Assembly (NCBI RefSeq): GCF_023028345.1 | Contig: NZ_CP095487.1 | Location: 1,922,001-1,986,000, forward strand | Source of the DNA: Halorientalis marina | GTDB taxonomy: Archaea > Halobacteriota > Halobacteria > Halobacteriales > Haloarculaceae | Direction of reading: 5' to 3' | DNA: 64,000 nt | Part shown: positions 18,480 to 24,928 of the stretch, piece after piece | Numbering within the stretch: the stretch's first letter is position 1 | Layout: every line of letters begins with the position of its first letter | Translations under genes and position numbers: made by a program | The notes under the pieces: generated by a model | The model's database searches: none | What the model saw: the letters and a program-made list of their open reading frames with translations, nothing else | Told to the model about the DNA's origin: nothing

Positions 18480-19076
18480 TCAGGAGTCGATCCCTTCCTG
18501 GAGGGTCTCGTACTGCTCGACGAACTGTGATTCACAGGAGCCACAGCAGAAGTGGTATAGCTCGCCGTCGAGCCGCGCCGTCTCGCCCTCGACGGTGACG
18601 GTGTTGCCACACTCGGCACAGGCGGGGGCGAGTTCGGCCTCGCCCATCCCCGGCGACCAGTCCGTATCGGTCAGCAGGTCCACCTCGTAACTCGCGACCG
18701 CGTCGAGGTCGACTGCGTCGTCGAGGAGGTCCTCCACGTCGGCGTCCGGGACGGTCGCGGTGACCACCAGCCGCTCGTCGGCGGTGGTGAAGACGTGTTC
18801 GATCGGGTCCGCAGTCTCCAGCCCCGCCCGGAGGTCAGCGGCCCGGCCCGGCCGCGCGGTCAGGTCGAGCAGCAGGGGGATGCCCTCCCGCAGCATCGAG
18901 CGGTCGATGTCGACAGTGAAGCGGCGGAGCAGGCCGGTCTCCCGGAGGCGGTCGACCCGGTCGGAGACCGCGGGCGCGGAGAGGTCGACGGCCTCGGCGA
19001 TTTCGCTGTACGGGCGGCGACCGTCCGCCAGCAGGAGATCCAGTATCTGCCGGTCCGTCTCGTCCAGGCCGCGCAT
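18480..19076 (-). CDS. Lrp/AsnC-type regulator with C-terminal TRASH metal-sensing domain
   Basis: 198-residue transcription factor. Residues 1-60 are an AsnC-type helix-turn-helix (LDETDRQILDLLLADGRRPY, then SEIAEAVDLS). The middle is a RAM-like ligand domain. The tail is a TRASH domain with Cys153, Cys156, Cys177, Cys178 and Cys181 (CAECG and HFCCGSC), which binds heavy metals. In Halobacterium salinarum an Lrp-TRASH protein of this design controls the copper-efflux ATPase, so copper control of copA here is a strong inference. Its ATG lies one base after the stop of the severed AhpD-like 3' end (19078-19080), so before integration it was coupled to that gene. Confidence 0.9.
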   Translation of the reverse strand: MRGLDETDRQILDLLLADGRRPYSEIAEAVDLSAPAVSDRVDRLRETGLLRRFTVDIDRSMLREGIPLLLDLTARPGRAADLRAGLETADPIEHVFTTADERLVVTATVPDADVEDLLDDAVDLDAVASYEVDLLTDTDWSPGMGEAELAPACAECGNTVTVEGETARLDGELYHFCCGSCESQFVEQYETLQEGIDS

Positions 19077-19077
19077 C

Positions 19078-19119
19078 CTACCGCCCCATCGAGTAGAACT
19101 CCTCGTTTGGCGTGCCGTC
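19078..19119 (-). pseudogene. Severed native 3' end of the AhpD-like peroxidase gene
   Basis: Minus-strand codons read DGTPNEEFYSMGR then TAG. The intact gene at 30884-31465 ends with NEEFYQMGRDQT. The shared NEEFYxMGR codons show that the chromosome's original gene end was left here when the element integrated. The stop is one base upstream of the Lrp-TRASH ATG. Confidence 0.85.
19085..19111. repeat. Element attachment site, left (attL)
   Basis: 27-bp direct repeat with 30900-30926, 22 of 27 bases identical. The identical core is AACTCCTCGTT (19097-19107 and 30912-30922). The mismatches are mostly synonymous in the AhpD-like reading frame, as expected when an element carries a slightly diverged copy of the host gene end. 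Confidence 0.8.
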
Positions 19120-19162
19120 ACTGTGTAAAACAACTAAGTGCATGGGGTCACTTGGCATGTGC

Positions 19163-20479
19163 ATGGCGAACCAAGACGACCCTCGTTATCGCTACCAGCG
19201 AAACCGGCAATCCATGCAGGAGTGTGACGACATTCCGCAGGCGGATAAGGACGACATAGCAGAGTTCCTTGATGCAATCGACCCGGAGAACCTAACCACG
19301 AATTTCGTAAACGAGGACGGCGAAACGGAAACGAAGAGCACCAACACGCTACGGACCTACGTGTATGGACTCAAGCGCGTGGCAGAGGTAACAGATACAC
19401 CACTCGGGGAGTTCACTGCCGACGATGTGAATGAATTGATGGGGGCGCTTCGTGAGGGGCGGGTCGACCACGAAAACGTCAAAGACGACGGTTATAGTAA
19501 CTCGTATCTCAAGCCGTGGCAGGCGGCTCTTCGTGGCTTCTATCGGTATCACGATTACGAGGTTGATCCGAACGAGATAGTGATTTTCACGCAGGATAAA
19601 TCAAGTGTTGACGACCGGGATATGTATACCCGCGAGGAGGTGCAGGCACTTCGTGAAGCGGTCGACAACGCACGCGACAAGTGTATGCTGGAATTGTTCT
19701 TGAACACGGGGCAGCGGATTCGAGCGATTCAGACGCTTCGTGTGAAGGACGTGAAGCCGAACGAAGGGGCCACTGGCGTTTACTATCTTAACACGGACAT
19801 GGAAGGGCTGAAAGGTGCCGACCAGAACGGGGCCAAGCGTCCGCTCCTTGGTGCGAAGCGGGCGGTCAAGGACTGGTTGGACTTTCATCCCAAGAGTGAG
19901 AACCCCGAAGCGTTCCTAATCACGCCACGGAACGATCATTCATGGGCCAAGTCCGGCGAGCAACTCTCTCAATCTACGATCCGCCGGACGCTCAAGAAAC
20001 TGGCCGACGAAGCGGAGATTGACAAGCCACCGAACCCCCACAACTTCCGGCACTACTTCGTGACGATGTGCAAACGGCACTACGACATGGACGACGCCAC
20101 GGTTAAGCACCTTATCGGCCACGGGGAGGGGAGCACGGTCATGGAAACGACCTACCAGCACTTGACCGACGAGGACCACATCAAGGACGCCGAAGTTGAG
20201 TTTGGGGTTCGGGACGAAGAGGAAGAATCACCGTTCACACCGCCGGTCTGCCCAACCTGTGACGATAACCTCGCACCGGACGCAAAGGCGTGTGAGGGGT
20301 GTGGAACCGTGTTCGCACCGAACGCACAGGCAGCGAAGGACCAAGTTGAATCGGACATGAAGCAGTCTTTCGCCCAAACTGAACCCGGCAGTGACACCCA
20401 AGAGAAAGTCGACCAGCTAGACGAACTGCTGGATGATCCCGAAGTGAAAGCCGCCCTGCTTGAGAAACTGAACGAATGA
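19163..20479 (+). CDS. Tyrosine recombinase (integrase) with C-terminal zinc ribbon
   Basis: Site-specific recombinase that integrates and excises the element. It has an N-terminal SAM-like core-binding domain (about 25-135) and a catalytic domain with Arg185 (TGQRIRAIQTL), HNFRHYF near residue 294, HLIGHGEG near 315 and nucleophile Tyr331 (METTYQHL). The tail has a zinc ribbon (VCPTCDDN, KACEGCGTVF) and a coiled helix, typical of haloarchaeal viral integrases. In-frame ATGs also occur at 19142 and 19157; I use the third (MANQDDPRYR). It lies directly inside attL and its stop overlaps the next gene by ATGA. Confidence 0.95.
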   Translation: MANQDDPRYRYQRNRQSMQECDDIPQADKDDIAEFLDAIDPENLTTNFVNEDGETETKSTNTLRTYVYGLKRVAEVTDTPLGEFTADDVNELMGALREGRVDHENVKDDGYSNSYLKPWQAALRGFYRYHDYEVDPNEIVIFTQDKSSVDDRDMYTREEVQALREAVDNARDKCMLELFLNTGQRIRAIQTLRVKDVKPNEGATGVYYLNTDMEGLKGADQNGAKRPLLGAKRAVKDWLDFHPKSENPEAFLITPRNDHSWAKSGEQLSQSTIRRTLKKLADEAEIDKPPNPHNFRHYFVTMCKRHYDMDDATVKHLIGHGEGSTVMETTYQHLTDEDHIKDAEVEFGVRDEEEESPFTPPVCPTCDDNLAPDAKACEGCGTVFAPNAQAAKDQVESDMKQSFAQTEPGSDTQEKVDQLDELLDDPEVKAALLEKLNE

Positions 20480-20994
20480 CCGACGACTATCAGACTGCCA
20501 CGCGGGAGATGGTTCGCACGCGGTTACAGAACATGGACCCGTATGAGTTTGAGCACTTCGTAGCCGACCTGTGGACCTACATGGACTGGAATACGAAGGT
20601 CGTGGGCGAACCCGGCGATAAGGGCATTGACGTGGTAGCAACCACACCCGAGAACAAGCAACTCATTCAAGCCAAGCGATACGGCCCCAATACGACCGTT
20701 GGGAGTCCCGAAGTGCAACAGTACGCTTCGCTTCGGCTTCAAGAGGAAAACGTCGACCAAGTTACTATCGTCACAACCGGCACGTTCTCGACTCAAGCCG
20801 AAGCACTAGCCCCTGATTTGGATGTGCTGTTGATCGACGGGAGCGAACTTATCGGGATGATCTTAGAGCTTGACGCCGTAGAATTGATAGCCGAGTATTT
20901 CGAGGACGTGGAACTACGAAGTGAGGTTGAATCGAACACGACTCACAGTGAACAGAGCGGTGTTATTTCCCGGTTCAAATCCTGGTTGGAGTAA
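20476..20994 (+). CDS. Mrr-like restriction endonuclease-fold protein
   Basis: 172-residue PD-(D/E)xK nuclease of the Mrr_cat type. The core is YEFEHFVADLW (catalytic Glu helix), GDKGIDVVATT (catalytic Asp) and LIQAKRYG (QxK), followed by the conserved VQQYASLRLQ helix and VTTGTFSTQAEALA. A hydrophobic C-terminal helix region follows. Mrr-type enzymes cut modified or foreign DNA; no methyltransferase is nearby, so it would act alone as a type IV system, or serve replication or excision. The ATG overlaps the integrase stop (ATGA), tying its expression to integration genes. Confidence 0.88.
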   Translation: MTDDYQTATREMVRTRLQNMDPYEFEHFVADLWTYMDWNTKVVGEPGDKGIDVVATTPENKQLIQAKRYGPNTTVGSPEVQQYASLRLQEENVDQVTIVTTGTFSTQAEALAPDLDVLLIDGSELIGMILELDAVELIAEYFEDVELRSEVESNTTHSEQSGVISRFKSWLE

Positions 20995-20999
20995 GGCCA

Positions 21000-21284
21000 A
21001 TGACTGATGAGATTCCCGACGATCTACTACCCGACGAACCGCAACATATCGGTGGGAAGCGATTCGAGGACGGGCGGCTTCTCGGTGCTATCTTCCCAAG
21101 TGACTCATGGACCGAACATGATTCCCCGATTGAATGTATGCGGTGTGAGGAACAAAAGATGAAATCGTACGTGGGGTACGATGAGGAGACGAAAGAACCC
21201 GTCTATCTATGCGCACCGTGCCATGGTGTTGCCGCTGGCGAAGCCTTCGGTGATGTGGATATAGACGATCTAGACGATTCCTAG
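21000..21284 (+). CDS. Small zinc-finger-like protein
   Basis: 94-residue acidic protein with one probable metal site formed by IECMRCEEQK and LCAPCHG (two CxxC pairs about 30 residues apart). Ends in an Asp-rich tail. No named family recognised. It follows the Mrr-like gene by five bases and probably shares its transcript. Confidence 0.65.
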   Translation: MTDEIPDDLLPDEPQHIGGKRFEDGRLLGAIFPSDSWTEHDSPIECMRCEEQKMKSYVGYDEETKEPVYLCAPCHGVAAGEAFGDVDIDDLDDS

Positions 21285-21425
21285 TTGACCGAACACTTAC
21301 ACCGGGTTCTCTGTTAGATGCACATAACAGGGCAATAACCGGGCGATACGAGACAGTTACCACTCGTAACTACGCCTGAGACTGTCCCCTGTCACCGATT
21401 CGGGTTCACACCCCACGATCTTCCA

Positions 21426-21704
21426 ATGAGTATTGCCGACGATTCCATTCAGGGCACGCCAGAAACGACCGACGAATACGATGACATGGTTGCCGTCCTT
21501 GACGAGATTATTGAACTGGGGCTTTCCAAGCTCACAGGCGACGGGCGAATCAAGGATACAAAGAAGGCCAAAGCCCGCGCAGAATACATGAAACGGACGG
21601 AACAGGCCATTCGAGCCAAACGGCAGGTGGTCAAAGACAAGCACCTTGAAGAGATGGGCCGGACCCTCGAAGCCCTCCAAGAGAGCGGCGAACTTGACCT
21701 ATGA
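21426..21704 (+). CDS. Putative terminase small subunit
   Basis: 92-residue mostly helical, charged protein whose stop overlaps the TerL start (ATGA). Small subunits of viral terminases typically sit directly before the large subunit, recognise the packaging site and are helical. Here the helix-rich SKLTGDGRIKDTKKAKARAE region is basic enough to bind DNA. There is no clear helix-turn-helix motif, so the call depends on position. Confidence 0.5.
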   Translation: MSIADDSIQGTPETTDEYDDMVAVLDEIIELGLSKLTGDGRIKDTKKAKARAEYMKRTEQAIRAKRQVVKDKHLEEMGRTLEALQESGELDL

Positions 21705-23233
21705 ATCAACCCACTGAGCGGGAGGTTCGCAACAAATTCGAGCAGGTGATTGAACAGACCGGGAGCGGTGTCAGTGACGACGTAACCGTTCTGTGGGGGA
21801 CTGCGGACCCCTCAACCCGCCCGGAGGGTGTGACGTGGGTGCCGGAGTCGAATACCCTCACATACGACCTGTGGGGCGCACAGCGACAGACACTCACCAC
21901 GCTGGATAGCGACACCGATATTACCGCGTTTCTCGCCGGCTACGGGTCTGGCAAAACGATCTTCGGGGCACGGTGGCTCATCAAGAACGCCCTGGATCAT
22001 GACGGTTCTCGATTCCTTGGCATGGGGATTGATTTCACCAAGGCCAGGGATACCACATTCCGGGTGTTGTTTGAACAGCTCCCCGGCGAACGTACGGGCA
22101 TAGTCACAAGCTCCTACAACGGGCCGGAACAGTCCCCCGTGGTTGAAGACTATAATCGCCAGAACCACCGGCTCACCTTCGTCAATGATACCGTTGTGAA
22201 ACTCGGGAGTGCCGACAAGTGGAACAGATACGCGGGTGATGAGTACGGCGGTGTGTGGCTTGATGAACCCTCTCACTACGGCGAAGATTTGCACGATCTC
22301 CTTGAGATGATTGGCTCCCGGCTTCGAGGAGTCGACGGCCCCAAGGCGCAACTGTGGACGCTCACGGGCAACGGACACAACGCCGCCTTTGACATTCTTG
22401 AACGGAAAGAGGACTCAGACGGCGAAGCCCTTGGGTTGAACATTGAGCTTGTGCGGGCCAGTACGCTTGAGAACCCGTATCTGGATACCGGGGAAAAGGA
22501 ACGCTTTGAGCGGCAGTATGGGAACACAAGCCGAGAATCACAGGCTCTCTATGGTGGGTTTAGTCAGTCCACAGGCGCACTCCTCTCCCGTGACCAACTG
22601 AGTTTCGTTCATCTTGACGATCTTGAGGACGAAAACCTACGCTATCACCTGGGGGTTGACCTGTCCTATGTCTCAAGCAAACAGCACGCCGAAGCCACAG
22701 ATTCCGACTATACGGCGGTGGCTTTGGTTGGAGTCGACTCACAGAACAAACAAGCCTACCTCATCGACATAGCCAGAGAACGCGGTATGTCCATGAGAAA
22801 AGGCATTCAGTGGCTCTCTGATTTAGCTTCTCAAGTCCCGAATCCCACGGTGAAAGTCGAGAAGGTGGGCGCACAGAACTTTTGGATTCAAGAGGCACAA
22901 GAAGCCGTCCCTGGGAATATCGTCCCCGTGAGTCCCGGCACCGAAAGTAAAGACAGCCGAATCACGGACATGAGCATAGCCTTCGAGCGGGGGGATGTGG
23001 TCTTGGTCAACAGAGATATTGACGAGAATCTTGGGTATGACGCTCGCCTTAGACCCTTCGTGCGTGAGTGGTGTGAGTTTGGATCATCCGACAACAGCCC
23101 CGACCTGCTGGATGCTGCATACTACGCACTCACGAAGCTCAACCTTCGACAGAGTGGTACCCAGGTTCTCGGGGCCGATATGTACGGTCGCAAAGAAGGC
23201 AGTGATAGCGGCTCACTCATCGAAAAGCGATAG
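21701..23233 (+). CDS. Terminase large subunit (TerL)
   Basis: 510-residue packaging motor of tailed (HK97-fold) viruses, pumping DNA into preformed capsids and cutting it. The ATPase half has Walker A GYGSGKT (residues 80-86) and Walker B VWLDEPSHYG (Asp188, Glu189), followed by a coupling motif (LWTLTGNGHN). The RNase-H-like nuclease half has Asp320 (GVDLSYV), a DSDYTAVALVGVD strand and Asp471 (DLLDAAYYAL). All catalytic positions look intact. It is coupled to the putative TerS gene. No portal gene follows, which is unusual, because portal normally lies next to TerL. Confidence 0.93.
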   Translation: MNQPTEREVRNKFEQVIEQTGSGVSDDVTVLWGTADPSTRPEGVTWVPESNTLTYDLWGAQRQTLTTLDSDTDITAFLAGYGSGKTIFGARWLIKNALDHDGSRFLGMGIDFTKARDTTFRVLFEQLPGERTGIVTSSYNGPEQSPVVEDYNRQNHRLTFVNDTVVKLGSADKWNRYAGDEYGGVWLDEPSHYGEDLHDLLEMIGSRLRGVDGPKAQLWTLTGNGHNAAFDILERKEDSDGEALGLNIELVRASTLENPYLDTGEKERFERQYGNTSRESQALYGGFSQSTGALLSRDQLSFVHLDDLEDENLRYHLGVDLSYVSSKQHAEATDSDYTAVALVGVDSQNKQAYLIDIARERGMSMRKGIQWLSDLASQVPNPTVKVEKVGAQNFWIQEAQEAVPGNIVPVSPGTESKDSRITDMSIAFERGDVVLVNRDIDENLGYDARLRPFVREWCEFGSSDNSPDLLDAAYYALTKLNLRQSGTQVLGADMYGRKEGSDSGSLIEKR

Positions 23234-23744
23234 GCCCACACTCGGGGATTGCAGGCATTATCGGTGAGTCTATCACCACACTGCCGGCGGTGGGATGATC
23301 GGACCCTCTCGCCGTCCGGCGTGTTTCCTGCCCGATAGAAGATTTGTGATAGAAGAATCTAGCGTTTCTCTCACAACGTGGAGAGGTTTTTCTACATTAT
23401 GACCACAGCCAACCGACGGGATACCGTTGTCTTGACAGCAGAAATCTATAATGGTCTTTGGATGTGTCCCACAAAATGCTTGACACTTCCGGGTTTTTAC
23501 CACTCTCACAGTCTAAGCCGGGCATATCATTCAGTTTATGGGACAACCTGCTCCTATTAATCGCGTCCGTACGTGTGCGTGTGCGCTCGCAATAGGTGAA
23601 ACCGATGTGTCCCATTGGATAAGTTACATTGACCGGAGAGAGCCTGTGGTTGCTGAAAACGGCGATGTATCAGGAATCTTGTGGGACACTTTGAGAGCGG
23701 TAGCACGAACAAGCCGTTGCAGGTTACCCCTCGACTGTGAGCGG
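23234..23744. other. Non-coding core of the element: candidate replication origin or packaging site
   Basis: A 511-base gap between two genes that both end into it, so it is not a simple promoter region. I see no coding sequence. It holds direct repeats GATAGAAGA (23333 and 23348 areas), AT-rich patches, and the nested TGTCCCA dyad listed separately. Its location between packaging genes and the replication block suits an origin or a packaging signal. Confidence 0.6.
23464..23689. repeat. Nested dyad of four TGTCCCA boxes
   Basis: Outer pair GTGTCCCACAA (23464-23474) and TTGTGGGACAC (23679-23689) are perfect 11-bp inverted copies. Inner pair ATGGGACA (23538-23545) and TGTCCCAT (23608-23615) are perfect 8-bp inverted copies. 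Both pairs have the same centre, 23576.5. GATGTGTCCCA also occurs as a direct repeat at 23461 and 23604. Sequence between boxes shows weak residual inverted similarity between the two halves. Confidence 0.8.
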
Positions 23745-24383
23745 TCAATCGTCGGTGATCTGAATATCGGCGTGGCCGCTCTCTACCAGGGCCTTCAATT
23801 CAATCGGTCGAAGGTCTTTGCCCTGTTTGTGTCGCTCCTTGGCGTTCTCAATATCAACCTCTTTCGTGGTTTCAATGTCGACCGTTGCCTCTATCTTGTG
23901 AGTGCGTGGCGAGACATTGAGAAATTCCCGTTCGGCGTTCTCAAGAGCTTGTTTGATTGATTCGGTGATGTTTGACCGGCTGAAATCGCTCCCCTCTTTG
24001 AGTGTCTGCTCACGGGAAGCCAAGTAGTAGAATTGCAGAATAGAATCCATCTCTCGGGAGAACCCAACCCATCCCCACAGTCCAAAGTCTGTGTTCTCGT
24101 CCGTAGGGAGTGAAAGCGGTGTCCCATCTGGCATTTCGGTCTTTTCCTGTGCCGTATCGGTATCGTGTGGTGTTTCCAAATCCAGCAGGAGCGACCGATC
24201 TTTCTGACTCAGGTGCCGGGCAACAACTCCCAAGTCATGGATTGCGCCTTTGGTACGGTGCCGAATCTTGGACCGCATTTGATACTCTGCGTTATCGCTG
24301 GGCGGGTCGTGGTTTCCTTGAAGATATTTCCGTTGGGTGTCGGTCAAGAATCGGCCTTTCGCTTGTTCGTCGGTTTGGCTCAT
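23745..24383 (-). CDS. Haloarchaeal mobile-element DUF protein
   Basis: 212-residue soluble protein. Its N-terminal part, RFLTDTQRKYLQGNHDPPSD followed by a basic RSKIRHRTKGAIHDLGVVARHL helix, is a pattern I know from uncharacterised proteins recurrent in haloarchaeal plasmids and proviruses. A helical C-terminal half follows. A regulatory or DNA-binding role is possible, but no helix-turn-helix is clear. It is the only minus-strand gene of the element and is divergent from the RHH gene, as virus repressors often are. Confidence 0.7.
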   Translation of the reverse strand: MSQTDEQAKGRFLTDTQRKYLQGNHDPPSDNAEYQMRSKIRHRTKGAIHDLGVVARHLSQKDRSLLLDLETPHDTDTAQEKTEMPDGTPLSLPTDENTDFGLWGWVGFSREMDSILQFYYLASREQTLKEGSDFSRSNITESIKQALENAEREFLNVSPRTHKIEATVDIETTKEVDIENAKERHKQGKDLRPIELKALVESGHADIQITDD

Positions 24384-24442
24384 CTTACTACACGTCCAAT
24401 AATGGGCTTACCACTAATAAGTATATGGGCGTATAGGTTCGT
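24384..24442. promoter_or_regulatory. Divergent promoter between DUF protein and RHH operon
   Basis: A 59-base AT-rich gap with TAATAAGTATA on the plus strand (about 24412-24423), 20-30 bases before ATG 24443, and ATACTTATTAG on the opposite strand for the minus gene. The two TATA-like elements overlap, so the two directions probably exclude each other, a switch-like layout. Confidence 0.5.
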
Positions 24443-24586
24443 ATGGCAACGAACCAAACCGATTCAACCACAATCCGGGTGACTCGCCCGGTCAAGAACC
24501 GGCTTGAACAGCTCAAGCCGTACGACAGTATGAGTTATGACGAGTTTCTGGCGGAAATGGCCGACACCTACGAGGGGAACGTCTAA
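24443..24586 (+). CDS. Ribbon-helix-helix DNA-binding microprotein
   Basis: 47-residue protein: strand TTIRVTRPVKNRLEQLKP followed by a second helix SMSYDEFLAEMADTYE. This is the compact ribbon-helix-helix layout of haloarchaeal CopG/VapB-like proteins, which bind operators as dimers. ATG 24443 sits directly behind the divergent promoter, so it may repress its own operon and the opposing gene. Too short for most automatic gene callers. Confidence 0.7.
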   Translation: MATNQTDSTTIRVTRPVKNRLEQLKPYDSMSYDEFLAEMADTYEGNV

Positions 24587-24588
24587 CG

Positions 24589-24672
24589 ATGGCAGGAACG
24601 GTGTGCCGGTGTTGGGACCACCGGCGGGGCGAAATCAAGGACTACAACCTTGAGGTGTGGTTGCATGGCTAA
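24589..24672 (+). CDS. 27-residue microprotein with CxC motif
   Basis: Reading frame MAGTVCRCWDHRRGEIKDYN plus seven residues, starting two bases after the RHH stop and overlapping the next gene's ATG by eight bases. Its CRCWDH motif could be half of a metal site. The tight coupling on both sides is the main reason to believe it is translated; no family recognised. Confidence 0.4.
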   Translation: MAGTVCRCWDHRRGEIKDYNLEVWLHG

Positions 24673-24796
24673 GTTGGCGCTCGGGGCAAATTACTCTTGC
24701 CCCAAGTGTGACCGGCCAACGCTCGAAGAAACGGCCAACGAGCTTGTGGCCTACAAGTGTGCTGTCTGTGGCGAACGGCTAACGGAGGCTCCCTAA
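24665..24796 (+). CDS. 43-residue zinc-ribbon microprotein
   Basis: Two CxxC pairs (SCPKCDRP and KCAVCGERL) about 23 residues apart form a rubredoxin-like zinc ribbon, a very common microprotein type in haloarchaea. It overlaps the previous gene and its stop TAA directly touches the next ATG, consistent with an operon. Confidence 0.65.
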   Translation: MAKLALGANYSCPKCDRPTLEETANELVAYKCAVCGERLTEAP

Positions 24797-24928
24797 ATGG
24801 CAACAGTAGATTCTACGCTCTCTGAGAAGATTGGCGCACGACGTGAGGAGCTTGAGGACTTGTCTGAATCAGACCTGCCCTGTGCGGAAATCGCGCAGGC
24901 ACTTCTAGAATTGGAGAGCGAAGCATGA
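24797..24928 (+). CDS. 43-residue helical microprotein
   Basis: Acidic, helical frame (SEKIGARREELEDLSESDLP, then CAEIAQALLELESEA) whose TGA overlaps the ATG of the primase-helicase gene (ATGA). It may be an accessory of the replication protein; no family recognised. Confidence 0.5.
   Translation: MATVDSTLSEKIGARREELEDLSESDLPCAEIAQALLELESEA

Noticed and set aside
21285..21425. Gap before the putative TerS gene considered as a packaging (cos/pac) site
   Set aside because: Nothing repetitive or symmetric could be seen; the 23464-23689 dyad is a better candidate.
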